In this document: positions 9,401 to 13,172 of the stretch, in pieces
Layout: each line of letters starts with the position of its first letter
How positions within the stretch are numbered: the first letter of the stretch is position 1
Assembly (NCBI GenBank): GCA_016281115.1
Contig: JAEEHZ010000248.1
Location: 1 to 13,172 of the forward strand
Source: Clostridiaceae bacterium
Lineage (GTDB): Bacteria > Bacillota > Clostridia > Oscillospirales > Acutalibacteraceae
Length of the DNA stretch: 13,172 nucleotides
Direction: 5' to 3'
The notes under the pieces: generated by a model
Seen by the model: the letters and a program-made list of their open reading frames with translations, nothing else
Told to the model about the DNA's origin: nothing
Databases searched by the model: none
Translations under genes and position numbers: made by a program

Positions 9401-9967
9401 TCCGTATGATGCACCTTGTTTAAATGCTTCTTCCGATGCGTTGCCGGCAGCACCAGCGACAAAAGCAACCTTTGAACCTATGCTTAACGCTTTTGCTGCG
9501 GCAGTGCCAGCCAGAGAACTACCGCCAGAAAGCGCGGCAAGGGCTATTGTAGGCAGCATACCACCGACACCGTTTGCAACCTGATTGACAAAGTTATCGT
9601 CATCAAGATATGATGCGTTAGATAAAGCCCTACCCCAAGACCACGATAAAAGTCCTTCTCCTTCTTCGTCCGTGCCAAAAACATCGGCGGTAAAGTCATA
9701 ATTGACAAAACTGTCAACGTCAGCACCGAATAAGCCAACAAGCATAGCCCCTGCATCGACTATGCCTTCCAGCGATTTTACACAACCTTGAACAACATTT
9801 TTTACAACGTTTCCAAGCGTGGAAAGACCACGAACAAACCAACTTTGTTCTTCGCCGCTTTGCTCCTGGACTGTGTTTTGATTATTACTAACAAGGGGCT
9901 GGACGTTATAGTCCACGCCCCTTATTGCTAATTGCGCTTTCTTTCTGTATTCATACGGGTTAATCAT
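254..9967 (-). CDS. Giant polyvalent virion/effector protein (3237 aa) with metallopeptidase and two ADP-ribosyltransferase-like domains
   Basis: This is one uninterrupted reading frame of 3237 residues (roughly 360 kDa). Domains in order: a hydrophobic/amphipathic N-terminus (45-90); a Gly/Ala-rich membrane-like segment (about 130-300); a zincin with HEITH at 520-524; an unassigned alpha/beta module (about 735-880); a polyvalent-associated region with LHNLS (H907) and GGFPMPS near its start and YFEAKP around 1366; two ART-like domains with YHG at H1465 and H1647; a long helical half (about 1900-3237) with hydrophobic stretches near 2870-2886 and 2980-3000; and a C-terminal tandem repeat. Such architecture matches the 'large polyvalent proteins' described in phages and conjugative elements, thought to be packaged and injected with DNA. 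The ATG at 9965-9967 follows GGGAG (9973-9977) by 5 nt and lies 12 nt after the upstream stop. It is last in its operon. GC content varies strongly along the gene, suggesting mosaic assembly. The role as an ejected multi-domain effector is inferred. Confidence 0.88.
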   Translation of the reverse strand: MINPYEYRKKAQLAIRGVDYNVQPLVSNNQNTVQEQSGEEQSWFVRGLSTLGNVVKNVVQGCVKSLEGIVDAGAMLVGLFGADVDSFVNYDFTADVFGTDEEGEGLLSWSWGRALSNASYLDDDNFVNQVANGVGGMLPTIALAALSGGSSLAGTAAAKALSIGSKVAFVAGAAGNASEEAFKQGASYGQALGYGALSGAIEAGTEYIGGRVMGETTDLSKTLLGKLALKTGTDKAISTGIGKAAYTFVSEGMEEVLSDLLNPVAKRITGVDKDATVDWGQLPKTFLVGGATASVLNGIQNGASALKNSERGGKHYVRVAEQMQTIENTIGAQATLQSKQGITQEQYDAIGTRANERTLRSLENMSSEFKKMTSEERANALKTIAENSPTIASVFDENGDIKTSIKESIQESITNRVVGNSSADLVLRGEEIQTTIDEVNKENGYSLEIDNDALTEVERGNYAKEIKAIQNIGNISNSNLSLVLVKNNDNVNSFIEKRGNIIYATRETLSNGTWANKLAHEITHFAEDSKEFKRFVDYVLEDQKAVQDAINDIIKAGYKLSENDLTRTISKLASDKKLTKKENLAYSELIAHISEKLFTDEKSINRLARSDKGLFNKIKNRISDMIDALKDTNAKETVQKLRKAEKLFNNALQSIAKEKEEFARKLRKTTNEYKRDKKIYNMLEEDEKASWLEEHGYVAEDFNDDVLDNGEQQEQVDFSPEMAYSKKGYEARNPSSITEKDFNHHYWAIANEIISKEEIGVLNSSIGKLNNGEFFNQNADGFYMIPVGKNGVLNKIVLTDGKNNRYSIDTVIEINLDNETSLSIERGIIYASERKGIHAETNDLLKIYYAKDFKYSEFRRNSAENLSNSDGKQDGRRSNREVKFDLKIGDENITVKGEETKNLVALHNLSEEKLMKVLNLGGFPMPSIAITKADLPHEHYGNITVVFGKETIDPEGDYRNRVYDRDAWTPTTPTVDIKLNTDKVDNLIESLQLKVKNYSGYSHEIDRFFDGKYKNNSGEYVLPEYDYSKESITKRAFSNTGIVAAYLQEKGKDIAPVYSERGFTMGWSSFTREEAKNLLDYLGVSKNITRENITAEQRKNILDKFIEYKAKEKYRFLRKRKPDISFDAILETVKNELDDGHVSQIMFMAEDFYNENRPKDVYNDSLTAEKLEQQVADKEDFNNWFWSKFEETFDKKGIDNDSDVFDRYGNRKSFEQRHYAYTLNNIVKMMSKGEQEGKATWGISAGSLAAKLSTQFETIQDIKDAEDYLALVSEEEIKAFNDKTYELYDEIVSSIVGDSGDFMSNQSRRDDAGDILARCASKKLLSVEEIKREFNYDIKKYNLTYKINNEIANKAITLFELLSHVPTTYFEAKPRRAVGLDEIKMVLLPESSSQDFVSKLEEKDIPYQKYNGQQGERTKIIQELGGIRFSLKQDSNGRALTEEQEKYFRDSKIRDDKGNLLVVYHGSPKAGFTVFNTSLEGSYFTANKDYAADYARFNKDNVYAVYLNIKKPFDTRDPKAKKIFEEEFFGKWGNGAPLTERGMLDWTDGADMFDFIQEKGLDYDGLIIDEGGVPTFDDSIYDRGISFVAFYPNQIKNIDNLNPTEDEDIRFSLKQDSEGKELSEGQKRFFKDSKVVDQNGNLLVLYHGTNSENFYVFDKHKIGSASGDRGFFGEGFYFVINKGEAKYYGDRIVESYVNIKNPYYFSEELFEYKNQKAQYDKNSDLIFITNFVDKFSDILPQGLSAYSFANHKDFSLKEIAKIYKQAFSSKKFNIIRTEEGDYGKEYIYATDKKIVKFTDKDGEEHSFEEYGFTINSLDKKLSQAELASMYVIKQYDLTNIPNFKQIILETDFSEKLKSLGYDGTMQSKEGDEIVAFYSNQIKRTDNLNPTENEDIRFSRKPANDIKAKANLVYDSIYTKKETRQIIEDILSQAEGQIDEMTEGDYTASIKGKTSIIETLFEKLNSAESQSKTKIAREMADHIVNAISVEEVAKTETAEESFRELKAFRPYLHSIDTSAYSKEIRTVKGNNALILQWGKKGGMEIYDVVRNLQEEGFLPQINLQDAFNDFDLFEQFTDYYKSLLDDVNNASKTALSLVLSENKLNALKESIAKDLLEMVKEGGELSTLGKLKETFTTSIKELKQQFAKNANYWKAKATYQGDIWRTVADLRGYTEKGKIEKLGSATVLKDPYFKKMLEDMGKITWGGKIDPVKARACMQGLKQFFNKDNKLLQDYFEATYGETLSIGDISQATTEIEGTSNSMFNHLLDQFAELELAKREDGTYKTTYLTTEELKATATILKMCKHFLLHYDAIYEDGKRIEQKQAATKYYELAEKSYDTHTVHKTQFMGWLSSKVFDYNAMIMSPKFVCEMLDGYYKDGFNTHYQQRFWRDSLQMEYDRMTLLENSDKFFKENKDYKKRLFDKEIQVKIGNYSLTIAEAVDLYLMSTQDNGLLTLTEGAGFVFDNERGGVTQCGTVSKEQIDAMYEQFTEKDKEYIKILKDIYKKGGIEYKKPTDIARMGFSNIIDGEYYTLTRWKEAIARSTSDIRSAIKDIQIANNLSINKARRTRAKNIPLMVGNSYQKMIRYVNQITLYKNFSEDLANFDKLFTKNISDTTSPKTIKMIMDGKVWDKTSKYWGDLLADVQGVGMAQDNVSSSITKVLEALRTNYAKAQLGFNLKVCLSQFASYPTAFIKLDAGVLMRALGHKVNYEDMDKYSQSALTRHYNKAIVKAEGVLDKVSSLSDALTKGIQWSDRKTIGRLWVASQLQIEKTEGLKFGSPENMKKAGLLLDEVITETQPTYMAIDRSALQRSKNTLAKTISMFTSVPMKQVSNLIGSIAKLRAYKTRIRLGEHISDRELNQAKKGVARAVGANVAANLMYAMVCQLVKHLYNKDDEDENDGKSIPEQILSQFMDTSISMFPIISDIYEGIAKGYEIDIYETSAINDLIASTKSIVDLAGKVISGDADTQDLMNSLKKSLFASGLIVGIPIRNMYNTVYGFTKRISPSTAYKINSLFTDPKPKDLKAALKKNDTELASTIVSSLMGKKGFSISKEQARTLAELYGEGYSLPSSIPDKITINGEEVALTTKQQGEFGAIYSKASSVADRVLSDGSLNGKTSEVQARTISYIYKYYYYEAQAKTLNMDVDSKLYMFGQLIDIQKLASIIAEVPLLSEGAKNKKAYIQKYLQKQKLSAAQKYILMGYFGYKNKNGKGLVKALINKTNLSKAQKEELLEKCGY
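4277..5134 (-). other. ADP-ribosyltransferase-like domain 2 of the giant protein (about aa 1612-1897), with insertion
   Basis: This is a second copy of the module, sharing the linker and opening segment with copy 1 (K-D-S-K-V/I, G-N-L-L-V, YHG at H1647). The second motif is GEGFYF (1673-1678) and the third is FYSNQIK (Q1880). It is about 100 residues longer than copy 1 because of extra sequence roughly between residues 1705 and 1845. The DNA here is unusually AT-rich (12 of 60 bases G/C at 4801-4860, 15 of 60 at 4441-4500). Divergence from copy 1 shows that the duplication or second acquisition is old. Confidence 0.7.
5135..5683 (-). other. ADP-ribosyltransferase-like domain 1 of the giant protein (about aa 1429-1611)
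   Basis: The domain opens right after the IRFSLK linker. The peptide VYHGSPKAGF places His1465 in the first ART motif. GSYFTANKDYA (Y1483, F1484, T1485) matches the second motif, which stacks on nicotinamide. FYPNQIK (Q1594) lies at the third motif. This order (YHG, G-x-Y-F-T, F-x-x-N-Q-I-K) is that of the ART domain commonly embedded in polyvalent proteins. The family transfers ADP-ribose from NAD to targets. The substrate is unknown, and the replacement of the usual catalytic Glu by Gln/Asn leaves some doubt about transferase activity. Confidence 0.75.
5690..7300 (-). other. Uncharacterised polyvalent-associated region of the giant protein (about aa 890-1425)
   Basis: The region starts with LVALHNLSEEKL (H907), then GGFPMPSIAITK (921-932) and a His-rich patch PHEHYGNITVVFG (H937, H939). 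It ends with YFEAKPRRAVGLDE (around residues 1365-1380) shortly before the first IRFSLK linker. I recognise these peptides as recurrent in very large proteins of Firmicutes phages and integrative elements, but I know of no established biochemical role. The strongly conserved-looking motifs at both ends suggest one large, possibly enzymatic domain of about 500 residues rather than spacer. Confidence 0.55.
7325..7765 (-). other. Unassigned alpha/beta domain of the giant protein (about aa 735-880)
   Basis: This segment follows the YSKK linker (Y724-K727). It begins with a helix (ITEKDFNHHYW), continues through beta-rich stretches (IPVGKNGVLNKIVLTDG, then YSIDTVIEINL) and ends in a polar linker after KDFKYSEFRRN. 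Small phage nuclease-like modules of the barnase/EndoU/colicin type occupy similar positions in polyvalent proteins, but I see no diagnostic catalytic set here and do not assign one. It is listed as a domain because its boundaries are clear. Confidence 0.4.
8030..8470 (-). other. Zincin-type metallopeptidase domain of the giant protein (about aa 500-645)
   Basis: The peptide LAHEITHFAE contains the canonical HExxH zinc motif with His520, Glu521 (catalytic base) and His524. About 64 residues later, SELIAHISEKLF (587-598) supplies Glu588 as a plausible third zinc ligand. A HE(L/I)TH motif followed after a helical spacer by E-L-x-A-x-x-x-E-x-L-F-T is a pattern I associate with metallopeptidase domains embedded in phage polyvalent proteins. 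Possible substrates are the giant protein itself (self-processing at inter-domain linkers) or a host protein. The motif is directly visible; activity and target are inferred. Confidence 0.75.
9070..9580 (-). other. Gly/Ala-rich membrane-insertion-like segment of the giant protein (about aa 130-300)
   Basis: Residues 130-210 are rich in Gly, Ala and Ser with hydrophobic runs (for example LPTIALAALSGG at 138-149 and KVAFVAGAAGNA at 166-177) and glycine spacing typical of glycine-zipper membrane helices. A second Gly-rich hydrophobic stretch lies near 285-300. Comparable segments recur near the N-terminus of large virion proteins of Firmicutes phages; this is recalled, not searched. A role in inserting into or crossing the host membrane during DNA entry is inferred. 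This stretch is also the most GC-rich part of the gene (30 of 60 bases at 9421-9480). Confidence 0.55.
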
Positions 9968-9972
9968 AAATT

Positions 9973-9980
9973 CTCCCTTT
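9973..9980 (-). promoter_or_regulatory. Ribosome-binding site of the giant gene
   Basis: The minus-strand sequence AAAGGGAG lies 5 nt before the ATG at 9967. It nearly abuts the TAA stop (9980-9982) of the upstream gene, so ribosomes ending the upstream gene can restart directly on the giant gene. Confidence 0.7.
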
Positions 9981-11155
9981 TACTTTGTGTCTATCCCTGC
10001 AACTGGTTGATAGTGCTGCACGCCGTTGCTACCTTGTGGGTGCGCGATGCCTTTAATTGCGTTTTTCAAGTCTCTTGCCCCATTTTCTGTATCATTATTC
10101 CTACCAACTACCAAGACAACATTTCCCGTCTCCGTTACCGCATAGAGTTTATCTCCAACGAGAACAACCGCGCCTTCCATTGCGCTACCAAGTTCTTTTT
10201 CAAGTTTCTCTTTAACTTGTGCCGCGATTGATGCGCTTGCTGGGCTACCTACTTCGACCTTATATTTTACGCCATTAAATTTGCAAATAAAATCATCACC
10301 CACATCGTCCCCTAAACTTCCATCTTCGCCCTTGCTGTCTGTTGAATTTTGAATTATAGACAATTTCGTAACATTTTGATTATTATATTCGTCAACGGTA
10401 TTGTTGTTATATGCGTTTAACCAGTCCTTAAAGCCAGAAGTGCTGTTAAGCGTTGCCATAACTTCTTTCGGAATATGTTCAACGCCGTTGTAATAATCTT
10501 TTAAGTAGTCGTAAATTTCTTGCGCTTTTTCAGCCTTTATAGTCCCGTTTGCATTAAGCGCGCCTTCGTCTTCAAGTTTTTCCGAGATAGTGCCGAGAAT
10601 AGTTTCTGTTTTGCTGTCGTTATACTCTTTTTCCTGTAATTCAAGTTGCCTATCCGTTGCTTCTTTGCTGTCCTTTGCCTGCTGCAAGTTAATCATCTGT
10701 TGCATATAGTAGGCATAAAGGTCATTATTTGACTGTTCTGACTGTGCGTAGGCTTCGTTCACGGCGTTTCGATACGCATTATAAGCATCAATCGAAGTGT
10801 CGCCAGCATACCCCGTATTCGCCCTGCCGTTTGCCTTATTGATTTCGTTTACGTTGCGATTGAGTTCGTTGTATTCGGCGTTAGCGGCAGCCGCTTTATT
10901 TGCGGCGGCTTTTTTATTTGCTTCAACCTGCTTATCATATATCGACCTAAAATCTTCCATATATTTCGTGTATGGGTCTTTTTTGGTCGTATTTACGGAA
11001 GGCAAAGAACCTGTATCCGCAACGCTTACAACATCGTCAAAGGAATATCCGCTACTATTATTAGTAGGGCTTTGACCTTCTGTTATGGTCGTTTCCGTTT
11101 GATTTTCCTGCTCTTCCGCTTTTTTCTTCAATTCTTCATCTACGGTATTAGCCAT
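9980..11155 (-). CDS. Coiled-coil virion-like protein (391 aa), possible internal or adaptor protein
   Basis: I chose the ATG at 11153-11155. It has AGGTGA (11161-11166) 5 nt upstream. The earlier GTG (11162-11164) would sit inside that ribosome-binding site. The N-terminus (1-60) is acidic, polar and probably disordered. Residues 65-180 are Ala/Gln/Glu-rich and strongly helical, containing ANGRANTGYAGDTSIDAYNAY (109-129, motif NTGYAG at 113-118). A second helical part (180-260) precedes a small beta-containing domain (about 287-352, with FNGVKYKVEVG and DKLYAVTETGNVVLVVG). The G-x-ANTGYAG...Y-N-x-Y-x-N helix occurs, as far as I recall, in structural proteins of other Firmicutes phages. No signal peptide or TM is seen. 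It overlaps the upstream gene by 8 nt and ends 12 nt before the giant gene, suggesting the two products act together in the virion. Exact function unknown. Confidence 0.8.
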   Translation of the reverse strand: MANTVDEELKKKAEEQENQTETTITEGQSPTNNSSGYSFDDVVSVADTGSLPSVNTTKKDPYTKYMEDFRSIYDKQVEANKKAAANKAAAANAEYNELNRNVNEINKANGRANTGYAGDTSIDAYNAYRNAVNEAYAQSEQSNNDLYAYYMQQMINLQQAKDSKEATDRQLELQEKEYNDSKTETILGTISEKLEDEGALNANGTIKAEKAQEIYDYLKDYYNGVEHIPKEVMATLNSTSGFKDWLNAYNNNTVDEYNNQNVTKLSIIQNSTDSKGEDGSLGDDVGDDFICKFNGVKYKVEVGSPASASIAAQVKEKLEKELGSAMEGAVVLVGDKLYAVTETGNVVLVVGRNNDTENGARDLKNAIKGIAHPQGSNGVQHYQPVAGIDTK

Positions 11156-12176
11156 TGTTTTCACCTGCCTTATCGGTTATATCTTTGTCAACAGTTTTGC
11201 TATCGTTTACCTTTTCGGATTCCGTGATGGTTTTAGTTTCTTTATTCTTTGAACTGATATATCCTTCAAATTTTTCAAGGTTGTCTATCTTTTTAATAAC
11301 TCTGCCCCTAAAATCATTGACTACAAAGGAATATGCGCTTAACATCTTTATCAAGCCCATACACAAGAATAGCCCGACTTGCAACGCCGTCCATAAAAGA
11401 TTGAGAAAACTAAAATCGTTAATCAACTTAACGCCATAAATGCCGATAAAAATCGCAATACAAAACTTAAACACAACGTCTTTTATCGTTGACTTTTTCT
11501 CGTATTCTTTCTTCGTTTCGCCGAGATTGCCAGGGTCGTCAGCCTTACCGCCTTCGCTTGTCAATGCGCCGCTTGTTAAAGGCGTAAGTTTAAGCCGAAC
11601 CGCAAGCCAATAACACTTAACCCTGTATTTTTCTTCCTTTAAGCCCCGCTTATTTCTATTTTTGACTTCCTGTGCTTTAATCTTTGCAAGTATTTTTTCA
11701 CTCTTGTTTGTGGTCTTCGGCTTTATATAAACTTCTTTTGCAAACAAGGGTTTATACGGCTTTGATATTCCGTTATCGGTAAAATAATCCTGGTATTTCA
11801 AGCCTGCCCTTGATAAAATTTTCGTTCTTTGTATAATGTAATTCTTGACGTTTTCGGTTTCGCACCAGGCATCAAGTTCGTTTATGTAAGGAACAATCCT
11901 TTCAACAACCTGTCCGTGCAAATCGTTAGTCTTTATAACTTTATCGTCTCTATCGCCGTTTATCATACCTTGCAAGTCAAAAAATCGGTTTATAAAGATA
12001 CCCAAGAAGAAGGATAATGCGCCGTCTCCCAAAATCTGCCACAAGGTCTTGCCCGTAGGGTCTAAAACGAATATCGCCGTAAGGATATATATAGCGGACG
12101 TAAGTGCTACAATAAAATATCCCACGCCTTGTCTTAAAACCGATTTTATCTTCTCGCCTTTACTTTCAAAACTCAT
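11148..12176 (-). CDS. Four-TM membrane protein of unknown function (342 aa)
   Basis: I do not recognise the family. Hydrophobic segments at about 18-38 and 46-63 form an N-terminal hairpin. A basic soluble middle (about 70-230), including two Cys (105 and 188) and Lys-rich stretches, is followed by two further TM segments at about 234-252 and 257-279. The tail (300-342) is highly polar, rich in Lys, Glu, Thr and Asp, and probably disordered. There is no cleavable signal peptide. The start ATG overlaps the preceding gene's stop in an ATGA arrangement (12173-12176), with GGGTGG (12183-12188) upstream, indicating translational coupling. The C-terminus overlaps the next gene by 8 nt. Its position among late genes suggests a role at the host membrane during assembly, DNA entry or lysis, but this is inference. 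A large holin-like or virion membrane component are both possible. Confidence 0.75.
   Translation of the reverse strand: MSFESKGEKIKSVLRQGVGYFIVALTSAIYILTAIFVLDPTGKTLWQILGDGALSFFLGIFINRFFDLQGMINGDRDDKVIKTNDLHGQVVERIVPYINELDAWCETENVKNYIIQRTKILSRAGLKYQDYFTDNGISKPYKPLFAKEVYIKPKTTNKSEKILAKIKAQEVKNRNKRGLKEEKYRVKCYWLAVRLKLTPLTSGALTSEGGKADDPGNLGETKKEYEKKSTIKDVVFKFCIAIFIGIYGVKLINDFSFLNLLWTALQVGLFLCMGLIKMLSAYSFVVNDFRGRVIKKIDNLEKFEGYISSKNKETKTITESEKVNDSKTVDKDITDKAGENNG
11161..11166 (-). promoter_or_regulatory. Ribosome-binding site deciding the start of the 391-aa gene
   Basis: AGGTGA on the minus strand sits 5 nt before the ATG at 11155. It contains the alternative GTG codon (11162-11164), which has no equally good site ahead of it, so the ATG is preferred. 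Confidence 0.6.
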
Positions 12177-12619
12177 ACTCTACCACCCATTTCTTCTTTT
12201 ATGATTTCCCTGACCGCTTCTTTGGTCATATCGGTTGTTTTTGTCGCAACTCTTAACTCAATCATTTGTCTAATAAGCGGCTGGATTATGATATAATCCG
12301 CAAGCGCGCCGATAAAAGAACACAATACAAACCATTTAAGGCTTAATATCAACGGATTGATAAGTTCTAATATAATGAAAAAACATAAGAGTTTTACGGG
12401 TCTTGCAAGTTTCGGAGAAAAAGAACTGAAAGCACTCATTATCAAGAAAACAAGCCACACTATTCCCGTAACGGAAAGTGCAATCGACTCGCTTCTTGTT
12501 TTAGTGTAAACGTCCCAATTTATTATTAACAAAACCACCAGCGGAGCGATGTTTACTAAAACGCACAATAATCTTAATAAAAGCAAATGACTTGCTTTAT
12601 ATCTCTTTATCTTCGCCAT
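12173..12619 (-). CDS. Small multi-TM membrane protein (148 aa)
   Basis: This is a very hydrophobic protein with TM segments at about 11-33, 44-65, 74-93 and 94-113, and a charged C-terminal tail (118-148) that ends in a helix (TKEAVREIIKEEMGG). Size and topology would fit a holin or a membrane partner of the adjacent 342-residue protein, but there is no diagnostic motif and no endolysin gene nearby, so I leave the function open. The ATG at 12617-12619 follows AAGGAG (12627-12632) by 7 nt. It lies 23 nt inside the upstream gene and shares ATGA with the downstream gene. Confidence 0.75.
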   Translation of the reverse strand: MAKIKRYKASHLLLLRLLCVLVNIAPLVVLLIINWDVYTKTRSESIALSVTGIVWLVFLIMSAFSSFSPKLARPVKLLCFFIILELINPLILSLKWFVLCSFIGALADYIIIQPLIRQMIELRVATKTTDMTKEAVREIIKEEMGGRV

Positions 12620-13145
12620 TTAGCATCTCCTTGACCTTTTCCGCCGTGCCGTTCTCTACAAGTTCGCTTATTCCACACGCCATTAAAGCAATCGCATCTT
12701 TTGAATTTCGGTAAAAGGCTAAACCTGCCTGGATAAAGGCTTTTTTCTCTTTTTCAAATTCTTCTTTTTCCTTTTTAAGCAGTTGCAAGGCTTCGTCTAT
12801 CTTATCACGAGATTTATCCGATTCGTCTTTTACTTCTTTCTTACGGGTTATAAAATCGGCTATAAGATTAAGCAATGTCTTCCTAAATATTGCACAAACA
12901 ACACCACTACCAAGCAAGGACACAAGGGCGGTTATTCCCCAGTTTTTTATATTGTTAAGGAACTCCACATCTTCTTTCGGTTCTTCTGCCTGCGGTTCTT
13001 CCGTTATGGTTTCTTCTATGTATGTTTTTTCTGACGGGTTAATCTCTTCCGCTTTGGCATACTTTACCACCAAACTGGCAACGAGAAAACCTACCAGCAA
13101 AAGGCAAAACAAAACGTATAAAAACATAAATGTTTTCTTTTTCAT
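12597..13145 (-). CDS. Signal/TM-anchored coiled-coil protein (182 aa)
   Basis: The N-terminus MKKKTF plus a hydrophobic run (about 6-28) ending in YAKAEE looks like a signal peptide with a possible A-x-A cleavage site after residue 32, or alternatively an uncleaved anchor. An acidic Glu/Pro-rich linker (33-60) follows, then a second hydrophobic segment (about 69-87), and a long highly charged helix (about 100-138, K/E-rich) predicted to form a coiled coil. The C-terminus is helical. This layout is compatible with a phage membrane protein involved in lysis or with a membrane-anchored assembly factor; no family is recognised. The start ATG has AAAGGAG (13153-13159) 7 nt upstream and overlaps the preceding stop as ATGA. 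Confidence 0.75.
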   Translation of the reverse strand: MKKKTFMFLYVLFCLLLVGFLVASLVVKYAKAEEINPSEKTYIEETITEEPQAEEPKEDVEFLNNIKNWGITALVSLLGSGVVCAIFRKTLLNLIADFITRKKEVKDESDKSRDKIDEALQLLKKEKEEFEKEKKAFIQAGLAFYRNSKDAIALMACGISELVENGTAEKVKEMLNGEDKEI

Positions 13146-13172
13146 TTCTCTGCTCCTTTAAGCATTTTATCA
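13142..13172 (-). CDS. C-terminal fragment of an upstream gene (partial, cut by window edge)
   Basis: One minus-strand frame runs open from the window edge and encodes DKMLKGAEK before a TGA stop (13142-13144). That stop overlaps the next gene's ATG in an ATGA arrangement, the same junction seen at 12173-12176, which is why I think it is a real gene end. Only nine residues are visible, so nothing can be said about function. Confidence 0.5.
   Translation of the reverse strand, partial: DKMLKGAEK

Noticed and set aside
9078..9584. 168-residue open frame on the plus strand
   Set aside because: It is antisense to the Gly/Ala-rich, GC-richer N-terminal part of the giant gene, where stop codons are rare on the other strand. 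Its Ala/Pro/Ser-rich product looks like a composition shadow.
8527..9756. Two short minus-strand frames (8527-8718 and 9544-9756)
   Set aside because: They lie in another frame within the giant gene, have low-complexity products and no convincing ribosome-binding site.
11162..11164. Upstream GTG as the start of the 391-residue gene (394 aa version)
   Set aside because: The GTG lies inside the AGGTGA ribosome-binding site of the better-placed ATG at 11153-11155.
12173..12619. Firm call of the 148-residue protein as a holin
   Set aside because: Topology fits only loosely. There is no endolysin next to it and no diagnostic motif.
254..13145. Possible genetic-code change (tRNA-Trp beside a phage operon)
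   Set aside because: The tRNA anticodon is CCA and reads only UGG. TAA and TGA end the genes normally, and the long frames need no readthrough.
1..13172. CRISPR array or insertion sequence
   Set aside because: No regularly spaced direct repeats, transposase-like frame or terminal inverted repeats with target duplication were seen.

Overview
This window looks like the distal end of a late (virion) gene cluster of a tailed phage or prophage from a low-GC Gram-positive, Clostridia-like host. The reasons are: AT-rich DNA with strong AGGAG/AAAGGAG-type ribosome-binding sites, a clostridial-looking tRNA-Trp with an encoded CCA, overlapping minus-strand genes, and one gigantic gene encoding a 3237-residue 'large polyvalent protein' of the kind carried in phage particles and injected with DNA. 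No terminase, portal, capsid, integrase or repressor gene is in the window. The phage assignment therefore rests on the giant protein, its 391-residue neighbour and the gene layout.

Layout, left to right. A tRNA-Trp(CCA) gene lies on the plus strand at 17-91, followed at once by an intrinsic terminator (92-136). A 75-bp AT-rich strip follows, holding a short perfect palindrome (160-174). Next comes the terminator of the leftward operon (212-249, minus strand). The rest of the window is one leftward operon. In transcription order it holds: the last codons of an unseen gene (13142-13172), a 182-residue signal/TM plus coiled-coil protein, a 148-residue multi-TM protein, a 342-residue four-TM protein, a 391-residue coiled-coil virion-like protein, and the 3237-residue giant (254-9967). 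Adjacent genes overlap by 4, 23, 4 and 8 nt. The giant starts 12 nt after its neighbour's stop. I see no internal promoter or terminator, so all are probably co-transcribed and translationally coupled.

The giant protein has, in order: a Gly/Ala-rich membrane-insertion-like segment (about 130-300), a zincin-type metallopeptidase with HEITH at 520-524, an unassigned alpha/beta domain (about 735-880), a large uncharacterised polyvalent-protein region (about 890-1400), two successive ADP-ribosyltransferase-like domains (about 1430-1611 and 1612-1897) joined by repeated 'IRFS(L/R)K' linkers, a very long helical C-terminal half with two hydrophobic stretches, and a short C-terminal tandem repeat. 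Base composition within this single gene runs from about 50% GC near the N-terminus to about 20-30% inside the second ART domain, which suggests mosaic assembly.

A coherent reading, which is inference, is as follows. The three small membrane proteins and the coiled-coil protein support virion assembly, membrane penetration or lysis. The giant is packaged and delivered as a multi-warhead effector: a membrane-active front end, a protease that could process it or a host target, and two ARTs that could modify host proteins or nucleic acids. The main candidate for a new system is this giant effector together with its uncharacterised membrane-protein cassette.
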